Assembly: GCA_947569365.1 (NCBI GenBank) | Contig: CANOSM010000001.1 | Span: forward strand, 62,001 to 126,000 | Reading direction: 5' to 3' | From: an uncultured Clostridium sp. | Lineage (GTDB): Bacteria > Bacillota > Clostridia > TANB77 > CAG-508 | Length of the DNA stretch: 64,000 nt | Part shown: positions 27,100-36,259 of the stretch, one piece after another | Layout: every line of letters starts with the position of its first letter | Position numbering within the stretch: the stretch's first letter is position 1 | The notes under the pieces: generated by a model | The model's database searches: none | What the model saw: only the letters and a program-made list of their open reading frames with translations | Told to the model about the DNA's origin: nothing | Translations under genes and position numbers: made by a program

Positions 27100-27276
27100 A
27101 TGAAAGGTTATAGATTAAATCCAGATAAAGAATATGTTTCTAAAATAATAGAGGGAATTTATAGAAAAGAAGGACATTGTCCATGTAAAGTAACAAGAGA
27201 TGATAGTACAAGATGCCCATGTGATGAATTTGTAAATGATGGAATTTGCAAATGCAAGCTATATGTTAAAATTTAA
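27100..27276 (+). CDS. Mini ferredoxin-thioredoxin reductase catalytic-domain protein
   Basis: The product is only 58 aa. It shows the cysteine pattern of the FTR catalytic chain: HCPCKV, then RCPCDEFV, then ICKCKLYV, corresponding to CPC...CPC...CxC, which holds the [4Fe-4S] cluster and the redox disulfide. Ribosome site agaggt precedes the ATG. Plant and cyanobacterial FTR chains are about 110 aa, so this is a minimal form. It directly follows thioredoxin, the expected substrate. It would pass electrons from ferredoxin to thioredoxin. Confidence 0.78.
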   Translation: MKGYRLNPDKEYVSKIIEGIYRKEGHCPCKVTRDDSTRCPCDEFVNDGICKCKLYVKI

Positions 27277-27387
27277 ATAGAATAATTATCTCCTTAAGAG
27301 ATAAAATACTTAAAGAACAATAATAAAAGTTTACAATATTTATACAAAGTAAAATGATTATATATTATTCAAAATAAGGAGGTTTTT

Positions 27388-28467
27388 ATGGAAAGAAAAT
27401 TAAGAGTGTTCCAATATGGTTCAGGAAAAATGTCTGTATATACAATGAGATATGTATATGAAAAAGGTGCAGAAATAGTTGGTGCAGTAGATGTTAATCC
27501 AGCTATTATAGGAAAAGATATAGGTGAGATAATAGGAACAGAAAATAAAGGTGTTATAGTAAGTAATGTATCAGATGCAAGAAAGGTATTAGAAGAAACA
27601 AAACCAGATATAGTTATAGTTACTACTATGAGCTTAATATCTGATGTAGATGAAGCTTTAACTCTTTGTGCAGAACTTGGTATAAATGCAATTACTACAT
27701 GTGAAGAAGCATTTTATCCAATGAACTCTAATCCAAATTTGACTAGAAAGATTGATGAACTAGCAAAGAAAAATAATTGTACAATTACAGGAAGTGGATA
27801 CCAAGACATATATTGGGGACAACTTGTAACATCAATTGCAGGTTCAACACAAAAAATAACTAAAATAAAAGGCAGTTCAAGCTATAATGTAGAAGATTAT
27901 GGTATAGCTCTTGCTAAAGCACATGGAGCAGGATTAAAATTAGAAGATTTTGATAAAGAAATAGCTTCAGCAGATAGAATAAGTGAAGAAGAAAGAAAAG
28001 AAATAATAAATAAGGGAGAATATATGCCATCATATATGTGGAATGTAAATGGATGGCTTGCTGAGAAACTAGGACTAACAGTAACATCACAAACTCAAAA
28101 ATGTGTTCCACAAACTTATAAAGAAGATATCTTTTCCTCAACACTAGATATGACAGTAAAAGCAGGAGATGCAACAGGAATGAGTGCTGTTGTAACAACA
28201 GAAACTAAGGAAGGTATAACAATCGAAACAGAATGTATAGGAAAAGTTTATTCGCCTGATGAATATGATAAAAACATTTGGACTGTTTGTGGTGAACCAG
28301 ATACAACAATAGTAGTTGAAAGACCAGCAACTGTTGAACTAACATGTGCATCTATAGTAAATAGACTTCCAGATGTAGTAAATGCAAAACCAGGATATGT
28401 ACCAACAGAACAAATAGGTGAACTATGCTTTAAAGTAAAACCACTTAATGAATATGTAAGAGATTAA
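27388..28467 (+). CDS. 2,4-diaminopentanoate dehydrogenase-like NAD(P)-dependent oxidoreductase
   Basis: The 359-aa protein has a Rossmann N-terminus of the dihydrodipicolinate reductase type: LRVFQYGSGKMSVYTMRY (GxGxM, about 5-22), GAVDVNPAIIGKDIGEI and DIVIVTTMSL. It is longer than DapB (about 270 aa) and resembles 2,4-diaminopentanoate dehydrogenase of clostridial ornithine fermentation. The other genes of that pathway are not next to it, so the substrate could differ. It has a strong aaggagg ribosome site and its own terminator. Confidence 0.75.
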   Translation: MERKLRVFQYGSGKMSVYTMRYVYEKGAEIVGAVDVNPAIIGKDIGEIIGTENKGVIVSNVSDARKVLEETKPDIVIVTTMSLISDVDEALTLCAELGINAITTCEEAFYPMNSNPNLTRKIDELAKKNNCTITGSGYQDIYWGQLVTSIAGSTQKITKIKGSSSYNVEDYGIALAKAHGAGLKLEDFDKEIASADRISEEERKEIINKGEYMPSYMWNVNGWLAEKLGLTVTSQTQKCVPQTYKEDIFSSTLDMTVKAGDATGMSAVVTTETKEGITIETECIGKVYSPDEYDKNIWTVCGEPDTTIVVERPATVELTCASIVNRLPDVVNAKPGYVPTEQIGELCFKVKPLNEYVRD

Positions 28468-28494
28468 TAATCTTTTAAATAAAAGAGGATTTAA

Positions 28495-28535
28495 AAATAA
28501 AGTACTAAGAATAGATAAGGGTACTTTATTTTTTT
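28495..28535 (+). terminator. Terminator after the dehydrogenase
   Basis: Perfect 11-bp stem AAATAAAGTAC / GTACTTTATTT followed by T4-5. Confidence 0.88.
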
Positions 28536-28635
28536 GAAATTAAAAAATATATAGTATAATATTTTTAATATTTAATTGAGAATATAGTAAATTTATGATA
28601 ATCTAAGAAAAAATAAAACAGGAGGAATAATATAA

Positions 28636-29094
28636 ATGATATTTTCAACATTATGTTATATAGAAAAAGATAATAGATACTTAATGATACATAGAACAAA
28701 AAAGAAAAAAGACATAAATAAAGACAAATGGCTTGGAATAGGAGGTAAGTTTGAAGAAGGAGAAAGTCCAGAAGAATGTATAATAAGAGAAGTTAAAGAA
28801 GAAACAGGACTACAATTAAAATCATATAAATTAAGATGTTTTGTAACATATGTATCAACAACATGGGAAACAGAATATATGTATGTATTTACTTCAAATG
28901 ACTTTTCAGGAGATATAATAGAATGCAACGAAGGAGATCTAAAATGGGTTGATAAAAATAAAGTTATAGAACTAAATACATGGGAAGGAGACAAAATATT
29001 TGTCAGGAAACTACAAAATGATGATAGTTTCTTTACTGTTAAATTTGAATATGATGGGGAGAAATTATTAAGATACGAACTAAAACAATATTAA
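28636..29094 (+). CDS. Nudix hydrolase (MutT-like)
   Basis: The 152-aa protein carries a full Nudix box, GGKFEEGESPEECIIREVKE-ETGL (about 35-58), with all the catalytic Glu residues. The context WLGIGGKFEEGE and FTSNDFSGDIIECNEGDLKWV suits the 8-oxo-dGTP / MutT1 type. It hydrolyses oxidised or other NTPs. A second Nudix gene follows after 20 nt. Confidence 0.88.
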   Translation: MIFSTLCYIEKDNRYLMIHRTKKKKDINKDKWLGIGGKFEEGESPEECIIREVKEETGLQLKSYKLRCFVTYVSTTWETEYMYVFTSNDFSGDIIECNEGDLKWVDKNKVIELNTWEGDKIFVRKLQNDDSFFTVKFEYDGEKLLRYELKQY

Positions 29095-29114
29095 AAAGAA
29101 ATGGAGAAATAAAA

Positions 29115-29549
29115 ATGATAAGGATAGGAAATAAAATAGAAGGAGAAAAATATACTAAAAGATATGCAGCATATTCAATAATAGAAAGAAAAGAAGATAA
29201 TAAAATAGCAATAGCTACAGATGGAGAGTTTTTCTTTCTAGGTGGAGGAATTGAAGGAAATGAAACAGAAATTGAAGCATTAAAAAGAGAATTAATAGAA
29301 GAAGCTGGATATAGTATAAAAAATATTAAATATTTTGATAAAGTTATGGCATGGGCAGATGGGGGAAAAAGAGGCCCACTAGATGTGACAGCAACATTTT
29401 ATACAGCAGAATTTGATGAGAAAATAGCAGATCCCATAGAAAAAGACCATAAAGTTTTATGGGTAAATGCTAAAGATTATAAAGATAAACTTTATCATGA
29501 ATACCAAAGATATATATTAAATAAATATATAAATAGAACTAATAGTTAA
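29115..29549 (+). CDS. Nudix hydrolase
   Basis: The 144-aa protein has the Nudix box GGGIEGNETEIEALKRELIEEAGY (about 43-66). It is only distantly related to the preceding Nudix gene, so not a recent duplicate. The tail HKVLWVNAKDYKDKLYHEYQ is typical for the NTP-hydrolysing branch. Probably co-transcribed with the upstream gene. Confidence 0.87.
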   Translation: MIRIGNKIEGEKYTKRYAAYSIIERKEDNKIAIATDGEFFFLGGGIEGNETEIEALKRELIEEAGYSIKNIKYFDKVMAWADGGKRGPLDVTATFYTAEFDEKIADPIEKDHKVLWVNAKDYKDKLYHEYQRYILNKYINRTNS

Positions 29550-29803
29550 TTTAAAATTAATGTGATATAGAAAAAGATGGTAAATTTATAAAATAAAAAA
29601 ACAATTTTTATTTTGAATGAAAATATAATAGAATAAATTTTAAAATGGCAGAAATTTTATAATTTTTTAGTTATTGTTTTTCTGCTAAATTTATATATGA
29701 AATTTATAAAATCAAAAAAGATTTAAAAAAAATGGAACCAAAATGCAAATTAAAGTATCTAATAAGTGAGAGAATAAAATCTAATATTATTAGACAATTT
29801 AAA
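29550..29803. other. AT-rich intergenic region
   Basis: It holds a short hairpin-like T-rich stretch near 29590-29680 but no convincing gene. The promoter at 29804 lies at its right end. Confidence 0.4.
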
Positions 29804-29831
29804 TTGAAAAAAGAATGTGAAAAAATATAAT
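29804..29831 (+). promoter_or_regulatory. Sigma-A promoter of the first Ig-like protein gene
   Basis: TTGAAA at 29804-29809 and TATAAT at 29826-29831, 16-nt spacer, with a leader of about 58 nt before the ATG at 29896. Confidence 0.65.
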
Positions 29832-29895
29832 GAAAAAAGTCTATAAAGTTAATTTATATATAAAAATTTATAATTTAAAAGGAGGAAAATGCAGA

Positions 29896-31131
29896 ATGAA
29901 AACTACAAAGAAATTATTAATTGCTCTTGTAATAGTGTTACTTGCAGGAGTAGTAGTGCCAAACATAGTACCAGTATTAAATAGTACTATATCAGTAGAA
30001 GCAGCAAGCATAAAAATGAATACTACAAAAAAAACATTATATATAAATAAAACATATACATTAAAAGTAGTAGGAACAAAAAAGAAAGCAAAATGGTCAA
30101 GCTCAAACAAGAAAGTTGCAATAGTATCAAGCAAAGGAAAAGTAACAGCAAAAAAGAAAGGAACAGTAACAATAACAGCAAAAGTTGGAAGTAAAAAATA
30201 CACATGTAAAATAACAGTAAAATCAGCTGAGATTAATAAAAATGCAATAACATTATATAGAAAAAACGCATATAAATTAAAAGTACTAGGTGCAACTAGA
30301 AGTGCAAAATGGACAACTTCAAATAAATCAGTTGCAACAGTAAATAGTAAAGGACAAGTAACAGCAAAGAAAAAGGGAACAGCAATAATAACAGCAAAAG
30401 TAGGAAAAAAGAAATACACATGTAAAGTAACAGTAAAAAGCCCATATATTAATAAAACAAAAATAAATTTATATCCATATGAACAATACTCATTATCTGT
30501 TTATGGAAGAACAAGTTCTAAATGGAAAAAAGGTGTAAAATGGACATCAAGCAATAAAGCAGTTGCAACAGTAACAAGTGCAGGACGTGTAAAAGCAGTA
30601 AAGAAAGGAACAGCAAAAATAACAGCAACGTATGGAAGGGAAAAATATACATGTTCAGTTAATGTAAATGCATATATAGAAAATAAAGAAACTACTAAGA
30701 CAGGAAAAGAATTGTTAAATTATACTATAGATATACTTTCAAATGCTAACTTAAAAGATATTAGTGATAAAGATAAGATAAAAGGAATGTCAAAAGATTA
30801 TTACTATCGCAAAATATTAAACTATAAAGATAATTTTGAAGCAAAGTATACCAAAAATTGTCTAAACAATAGTTGGAAAAACAGAAATTATATGTTTCAT
30901 ATTGAAGAAATAAATGGTGAAAAGTATTTAGCTGCATATGCTGGCTGTGGAGATGAATCATATATTAGTACAGATTTATACATTAAAAAGGCTACAGATA
31001 ATACAATAGTATTTAATGCAGTATCACATTTTACAAAGAACTCACCATATAGAACTAAAATAGGAGAATTTGTAATTAAAAAAGATGAGGGAACTTGGAA
31101 AGTTGATAAATTTCCAACTGTTTGGTTCTAA
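29896..31131 (+). CDS. Secreted protein with three bacterial Ig-like (Big_2) domains, copy A
   Basis: The product is 411 aa from the ATG at 29896 (aaaggaggaa before it; the longer frame from 29830 has no such site). A signal peptide (about 1-33) ends near VEAAS. Three Big_2 repeats of about 80 residues follow, each with KWSSSNKKVAIVSSKGKV-like and KKGTVTITAKVGSKKYTCK-like strands, then a unique C-terminal domain (about 270-411). It is very Lys- and Thr-rich. Likely an exported surface or adhesive protein. Its first 360 bp are almost identical to copy B at 32147. Confidence 0.88.
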   Translation: MKTTKKLLIALVIVLLAGVVVPNIVPVLNSTISVEAASIKMNTTKKTLYINKTYTLKVVGTKKKAKWSSSNKKVAIVSSKGKVTAKKKGTVTITAKVGSKKYTCKITVKSAEINKNAITLYRKNAYKLKVLGATRSAKWTTSNKSVATVNSKGQVTAKKKGTAIITAKVGKKKYTCKVTVKSPYINKTKINLYPYEQYSLSVYGRTSSKWKKGVKWTSSNKAVATVTSAGRVKAVKKGTAKITATYGREKYTCSVNVNAYIENKETTKTGKELLNYTIDILSNANLKDISDKDKIKGMSKDYYYRKILNYKDNFEAKYTKNCLNNSWKNRNYMFHIEEINGEKYLAAYAGCGDESYISTDLYIKKATDNTIVFNAVSHFTKNSPYRTKIGEFVIKKDEGTWKVDKFPTVWF

Positions 31132-31155
31132 ATTTATATTTTAAGAAATAGATTA

Positions 31156-31204
31156 AAAATAGTAAGAATTTTCTAATTTCTTGTTATTTAGTTCTTACTA
31201 TTTT
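31156..31204 (+). terminator. Terminator after copy A
   Basis: Perfect 13-bp stem AAAATAGTAAGAA / TTCTTACTATTTT; it could work in both directions. Confidence 0.8.
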
Positions 31205-31322
31205 CTATTATTAAATTATAATAAGATTAAAGTAATATAGGAATATATAAGAAAGTAGATTGATAGTATATAAATAAAACAACAGTAAATAAACTACAAA
31301 CCATTAGATAGAAACATTAATA

Positions 31323-31667
31323 TTATTTTTTTGAATTGATAATGTAGTTAATGAGTTCTAATATCATAGCTTTATCATTATTATTAAACATACTTAAGGA
31401 CTGATTAATAAAGTCATCAGTTTCTAGTTCTACTTTTGGTATAATTCCATCAAAAATAGTATTTGCATCAACTTCAAGTACTTTACAGATATCTACAATA
31501 CTATTAATACTAAGGCCAGATTCGCCTCTTTCTATTAAACTAACAAAATTAACTGACTTTTGTAATTCACATGCTAAACTTTCTTGGCTAAAACCACGTA
31601 ATAATCTAATATTTTTTATATTTTTTCCAAGTACTTGAAGAGCACTTGGCTTTGTAACTTTATTCAT
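31323..31667 (-). CDS. XRE-family helix-turn-helix regulator
   Basis: The product is 114 aa from the ATG at 31667; an aaaagggg site precedes it, and the ATG at 31688 lacks one. Helix-turn-helix residues: LGKNIKNIRLLRGFSQESLA, then KSVNFVSLIERGESGLSI, LDICKVLEV-type continuation and a short C-terminal helix. It is a DNA-binding repressor of the Cro/CI type. It sits between two duplicated surface-protein genes and is divergent from copy B, so it may regulate it; that is inference. Confidence 0.88.
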   Translation of the reverse strand: MNKVTKPSALQVLGKNIKNIRLLRGFSQESLACELQKSVNFVSLIERGESGLSINSIVDICKVLEVDANTIFDGIIPKVELETDDFINQSLSMFNNNDKAMILELINYIINSKK

Positions 31668-32146
31668 AGGAACACCCCTTTTCGCCATTTTATCAGCAAC
31701 AAAAATTTAAAAGAAGAAAATAATACTTTAATATATAAAGCGTTGCTTGACAATAGAAAATAGTTATGCTATAAATAATATATACAGAATAAAAAATATA
31801 ATTCGTAAGAAGGTGTATGATTATAGTAAAATCTAGATAGTGCATATTAAAACTGCATAATGATAATTATCAAAAATATAAAAAATAAATTGTAATATAT
31901 ATAAATTAGTATACATGATGAAAAGATTGTATATTTTATTCTGAATGTTATAAAAAATAAAAAGTTTAATATAAAAATAAATTTAAAGCTAGAATAATAA
32001 ATTATAAAAATATTTAAGCAATTAAGATTACAATATGGGATTTTAATGTACAAAGTGAAGAAAAAGTAAATAATTATAAATTGATAAAATTAAATTTGTA
32101 AAGTTAATTTATATAAAATTTATAATTCAGAGGGAGGAAACAAAAG
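31668..32146. other. Divergent intergenic region with a promoter toward copy B
   Basis: A plus-strand promoter lies here: TTGACA 31747-31752 and TATAAA 31770-31775, 17-nt spacer. It leaves a leader of some 365 nt before the gene at 32147. The leader is AT-rich with stops in all frames and no riboswitch I recognise. Its last 50 nt resemble the upstream region of copy A, which shows that the duplication included the ribosome site. Confidence 0.55.
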
Positions 32147-33475
32147 GTGAAACATACAAAGAAATTATTAATTGCTCTTGTAATAGTATTACTTGCAGGA
32201 GTAGTAGTGCCAAACATAGTACCAGTATTAAATAGTACTATATCAGTAGAAGCAGCAAGCATAAAAATGAATACTACAAAAAAAACATTATATATAAATA
32301 AAACATATACATTAAAAGTAGTAGGAACAAAAAAGAAAGCAAAATGGTCAAGCTCAAACAAGAAAGTTGCAATAGTATCAAGCAAAGGAAAAGTAACAGC
32401 AAAAAAGAAAGGAACAGTAACAATAACAGCAAAAGTTGGAAGTAAAAAATACACATGTAAAATAACAGTAAAATCAGCTGAGATTAATAAAAATGCAATA
32501 ACATTATATAGAAAAAACTCATATACATTAAAAGTATTAGGAGCAACTAAAAGTGTAAAATGGTACAGTTCAAACAAATCAGTTGCAACAGTATCAAGCA
32601 AAGGACAAGTAACAGCAAAGAAAAAAGGAACAGCAAAAATAACAGCAAAAATGGGAAATAAAAAATATACATGTAAAGTAACAGTAAAAAGCCCATATAT
32701 TAAGAAAACAAAATTAACTTTCTATCCATATGAACAATATTCATTGTGTGTTTATGGAAGAACAAGTTCTAAATGGAAAAAAAGTACTAAATGGACATCA
32801 AGTAATAAAGCAGTTGCAACAGTAACAAATAGTGGACGTGTAACAGCATTAAAAAAAGGAACAGCAAAAATAACAGCAACATATGGAAGGGAAAAATATA
32901 CATGTGAAGTTAATGTAAACGGATATGTAGAAAATAAAGAAGCTACTAAAATAGGATTAGGATTATTAGACTATACAGAAGGAATAGGAAATAATAAAAC
33001 AAAAATTAAATTAGAAGAGGTTAAGAAATCTAATTATATAAAAGGGATGAATAAAAATTATTGCTATAGTAAAATATTAAACTATGAAGATGATTTTAAA
33101 ACAAAATATACTGAAAATTGTATAAAAAATGATTGGTATAAAAAAGGTTATACATATCATATTGAAGAAATAAATGGTAATAAATATTTAGTTTATCCTG
33201 CTGTTGGTGGAAGAGAAGACTTTTGTGGTGATGAATTATATATCAAAAAGATGACAGAAGATACAGTAGTATTTAATGTAATAGCATACTATTCTGAAAA
33301 AAGTAATGTTGTTTCTCAAAAAGATTATGAAAATCATAATATAAGACAAAGCTTAGAAAAGAAAAAAGTAAGTTATACTACTAAAAAGTCTGAATTTGTA
33401 ATCAAAAAAGAAGGAGAAAATTGGAAAGTTGATAAATTTTCACAATTCTGGTTTTTATTCTGGTCTTTAAAATAA
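32147..33475 (+). CDS. Secreted Big_2-domain protein, copy B
   Basis: The 442-aa protein starts with GTG after gagggagg. It has the same build as copy A: signal peptide, three Big_2 repeats (to about residue 255) and a unique C-terminal domain that is a diverged homologue of copy A's (KGMNKNYCYSKILNYEDDF against KGMSKDYYYRKILNYKDNF), with an extra insert near the end. The first ~360 bp differ from copy A at only a few bases, the rest much more. That indicates a recent duplication or gene conversion limited to the 5' part. Confidence 0.88.
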   Translation: MKHTKKLLIALVIVLLAGVVVPNIVPVLNSTISVEAASIKMNTTKKTLYINKTYTLKVVGTKKKAKWSSSNKKVAIVSSKGKVTAKKKGTVTITAKVGSKKYTCKITVKSAEINKNAITLYRKNSYTLKVLGATKSVKWYSSNKSVATVSSKGQVTAKKKGTAKITAKMGNKKYTCKVTVKSPYIKKTKLTFYPYEQYSLCVYGRTSSKWKKSTKWTSSNKAVATVTNSGRVTALKKGTAKITATYGREKYTCEVNVNGYVENKEATKIGLGLLDYTEGIGNNKTKIKLEEVKKSNYIKGMNKNYCYSKILNYEDDFKTKYTENCIKNDWYKKGYTYHIEEINGNKYLVYPAVGGREDFCGDELYIKKMTEDTVVFNVIAYYSEKSNVVSQKDYENHNIRQSLEKKKVSYTTKKSEFVIKKEGENWKVDKFSQFWFLFWSLK

Positions 33476-33480
33476 ATCTA

Positions 33481-33530
33481 AAAATAACAAGAATTTTATA
33501 ACACTTTAGTTATTTAATTCTTGTTATTTT
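33481..33530. terminator. Bidirectional terminator between convergent genes
   Basis: Perfect 15-bp stem AAAATAACAAGAATT / AATTCTTGTTATTTT with a 20-nt loop. It ends copy B, and its right arm overlaps the 3' end of the leftward pseudouridine synthase gene. Confidence 0.82.
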
Positions 33531-34403
33531 TTCTTTTATTTTTATAGTCTTATTATTTAAGTAGTCTAAAATTCCAGAAGAAGTAGTAAAACCAAATGTA
33601 ATCTCTGTACTACATAAACGTTGATATTTCTCATTAAACTTCTTATTTATATCATTTTTTCCATATTTACCATCACCAATAATTGGATGACCAATATGCG
33701 ATAGATGAGCTCTTATTTGATGAGTTCTTCCAGTTATAAGTTCTACTTCTAAGGTAGAATAATTTTCTTTTTTATTTTCATAAATTACATTATATTTAGT
33801 GATAATTTCTAAATAATTTTTCTTTTTTTCATCTGATATATAAACTCTAGACTTTTTATTATCCTTAAAAAGATATGATTTTAAAGTATCTGACTTTTTA
33901 TCTAATATTCCATAAACATCACATCTATATTTTTTGTTAATTTCTTTATTTTTAAACTTTTCTACTAAAATAGTAAGAGCATCATTATTTTTGGCAAAGA
34001 CTACTAATCCAGAAGTATTTCTATCCAATCTATGACAAGGCATGCAATTTGGATATGTAATTTGCACTATTTTATCTAAAGTATTCTCATTAAGCCTATT
34101 TTCTGTAACAGCAAGACCTTGAGGCTTATTTATGACTAATATATTATCATCTTCATAAACTATATCTAAAGATAGATAAGATGTAGTAGTATTATTAAAT
34201 AAATACTCATCTGTTAAATATATTAAAATCTCATCACCTTTAAAGACATTAATATTTTGTGTAACACGTTTACCATTTACTTTAATATCCTTTTTCCTTA
34301 AAGTCTTATAAAATATGCTAGAAGATAAACCATCAAAAGAATTTAATAAAAAAGATGATAATAATTTATTATTATTTTTAGAATCTACAATAATTTTTCT
34401 CAT
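33510..34403 (-). CDS. RluA-family pseudouridine synthase
   Basis: The 297-aa enzyme has an S4-like N-terminal domain (SSSIFYKTLRKKDIKVNGKRV) and then the RluA/RluD catalytic domain. The catalytic Asp lies in HRLDRNTSGLVVFAK (about 130-145), with the later GRTHQIRAHLSHIGHPIIGD motif. It converts uridines in rRNA or tRNA to pseudouridine; the exact site is not predictable. It is downstream of tmcAL on the same strand. Confidence 0.93.
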   Translation of the reverse strand: MRKIIVDSKNNNKLLSSFLLNSFDGLSSSIFYKTLRKKDIKVNGKRVTQNINVFKGDEILIYLTDEYLFNNTTTSYLSLDIVYEDDNILVINKPQGLAVTENRLNENTLDKIVQITYPNCMPCHRLDRNTSGLVVFAKNNDALTILVEKFKNKEINKKYRCDVYGILDKKSDTLKSYLFKDNKKSRVYISDEKKKNYLEIITKYNVIYENKKENYSTLEVELITGRTHQIRAHLSHIGHPIIGDGKYGKNDINKKFNEKYQRLCSTEITFGFTTSSGILDYLNNKTIKIKEKITRIK

Positions 34404-34430
34404 AAATCTTTAATTTCTCCATCTAATTAT

Positions 34431-35687
34431 TTACTTATTATTTTTAATTTCTAAAATTTTCTCTGTATAATCATTTAAAAATCTATTTTGTGAAAGTGCA
34501 GAATTATACACTTGAGTTGAAAGTATATCAGTTTTAAGTAATCTCTTTAAATTATCATCTTTGCAGGAATCTTCAAACTTTTTTAAAGAAGTAATAAGAT
34601 TAATATCATTATTTTTCCTTTTTATATAAGATAATAATTCTTTTCCATTACTTGAAAATCCAAGAACTCTAGCATAAGGAATAATACTTTTAGAAACTTC
34701 TAAATCATTCTTAGTAATTCCTAAAAGAGCATATACAAGTATTCTTTGAATTCTAGCTAAAGTATATCTTTTACTTTTAATACTAGTTATCAAACTTTCC
34801 AAATTTGAAGACTTATATGTAGCTTCTTTTATTTTATATTCCAAGCCTTCAGATATATCAGGAAGATTTCTTATTTCCTCTAAAGACATTCTTCTTAATA
34901 TATATAAAATTTCTTTTTCAAAAGAATTTAATGTAGGAATAAAGCAAGATCTATCTTTATAAATACTTTGAAGAAAATAAAATACATTTTCAGGAACAAA
35001 TCTAGCTATTTCAGAAAAATCATTTTCAGAAGAAAGAAGAAATTTCCTAATTGAAGTAGCACTAGAAATATCAGAAGATTCATTTATATTATTGCTACTA
35101 AAATCATTATTCCTTTTTATTGTTATAGGAACTATTTTACTATTTAAAATTTTTAATGCTGAAATATATTCTAATCCCAAAATATTATTTGGAGTTAAAA
35201 ATCTTAAGTATCTATTATCAGATACCTTATCAAGAGCCAGACTCATAGCCTTTGGGTAAGAGTTACCATTTTTTAATTCTTGTCTTAAAATACGAGAAAA
35301 ATCATCATTATTATATATATAATTAGAAACTTCTACAAAAGAATCAATATCACCATTTTCAGAACCAAATGATAAATAATCAACAATACCTAAAGAATTT
35401 AATATAGATACTGCACCATATGCAAAATTCTGGGCAGATGAAGAAGAATATATTGTAGGAAGTTCAATTACTAAATCTATTCCATTTTCTATTGCAAATT
35501 TTGCCTTAGTCCATTTATCAAATATTGAACAATCACCACGCTGAGTAAAATTATTTCCTATTATAGCAACTACATATTTTGAATTAGTTATTCTTTTCGA
35601 TTCTTTTAAATGATATAAATGTCCATTATGAAAAGGATTATACTCAGCAACTATTCCTAAAACAGATTCTATTTTATTTTCTTTCAA
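34431..35687 (-). CDS. tmcAL: tRNA(Met) cytidine acetate ligase (TmcAL/YlbM)
   Basis: The 418-aa protein has a nucleotidyltransferase-like start, VLGIVAEYNPFHNGHLYHL, with the HxGH motif (about 20-23). GNNFTQRGDCSIFDKWTKAKFAI and ELPTIYSSSSAQNFAYGA are family hallmarks. It activates acetate with ATP to form N4-acetylcytidine at the wobble base of elongator tRNA-Met. The length matches the B. subtilis enzyme (about 415 aa). Confidence 0.92.
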   Translation of the reverse strand: MKENKIESVLGIVAEYNPFHNGHLYHLKESKRITNSKYVVAIIGNNFTQRGDCSIFDKWTKAKFAIENGIDLVIELPTIYSSSSAQNFAYGAVSILNSLGIVDYLSFGSENGDIDSFVEVSNYIYNNDDFSRILRQELKNGNSYPKAMSLALDKVSDNRYLRFLTPNNILGLEYISALKILNSKIVPITIKRNNDFSSNNINESSDISSATSIRKFLLSSENDFSEIARFVPENVFYFLQSIYKDRSCFIPTLNSFEKEILYILRRMSLEEIRNLPDISEGLEYKIKEATYKSSNLESLITSIKSKRYTLARIQRILVYALLGITKNDLEVSKSIIPYARVLGFSSNGKELLSYIKRKNNDINLITSLKKFEDSCKDDNLKRLLKTDILSTQVYNSALSQNRFLNDYTEKILEIKNNK

Positions 35688-35791
35688 TTTTTACTCCTTA
35701 AAATTTAAATTAATAACAATGTAATTATTGTATAATTATAAAATTACTGATATAATACCATAAATTGAGCTATTTTTGCAAGGAGAGAGAA

Positions 35792-36226
35792 ATGGAAAAC
35801 GTAGTTATATATACAGATGGTGCATGTAGTGGTAATCCTGGTCCTGGTGGATGGGGAGCTATTTTAATGTACAAAGAGAATAAAAAAGAAATATCTGGAG
35901 GAGATAAAAATACAACAAATAATATAATGGAAATAACAGCTGTACTTCAGGCTCTAAGATTACTCAAATTTGAATGTAAAGTACAAATATATAGTGATAG
36001 TGCATATGTTGTTAATGCATTTAAAAATGGGTGGATATATAATTGGATGAAAAATGGATGGAAAACAGCAAATAAAGAACCAGTAAAAAATAAAGAACTT
36101 TGGATAGAACTATATGAATTTACGAAAAAACATGAAATTGAGTTTATAAAAGTAAAAGGACATAGTGATAATGAATATAACAATAGATGTGATGAGCTTG
36201 CAAGAAATGCTATAGATTCATTATAG
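35792..36226 (+). CDS. rnhA: Ribonuclease HI
   Basis: The protein is about 144 aa from the ATG at 35792 (aggagaga before it; a TTG at 35765 is less likely). Catalytic motifs: [20 protein letters not shown] (first Asp), [12 protein letters not shown] (Glu), [11 protein letters not shown] (Asp), and [17 protein letters not shown] (His and last Asp). It cuts RNA in RNA-DNA hybrids. It is divergent from tmcAL and upstream of coaE. Confidence 0.95.
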   Translation: MENVVIYTDGACSGNPGPGGWGAILMYKENKKEISGGDKNTTNNIMEITAVLQALRLLKFECKVQIYSDSAYVVNAFKNGWIYNWMKNGWKTANKEPVKNKELWIELYEFTKKHEIEFIKVKGHSDNEYNNRCDELARNAIDSL

Positions 36227-36259
36227 CTTAAAATTATATTAATAGGGGAAAACATTAAG

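Noticed and set aside
29830..29895. Upstream start for Ig-like copy A at 29830
   Set aside because: It overlaps the promoter region and lacks a ribosome site; the ATG at 29896 has aaaggagg and begins a normal signal peptide.
29868..30419. Long minus-strand open frame opposite the Big_2 gene (also 32104-32601 and 59879-60148)
   Set aside because: The same frame appears opposite every Big_2 copy because of the repetitive Lys/Thr codons. Its translation is hydrophobic low-complexity text without ribosome site, so it is a shadow.
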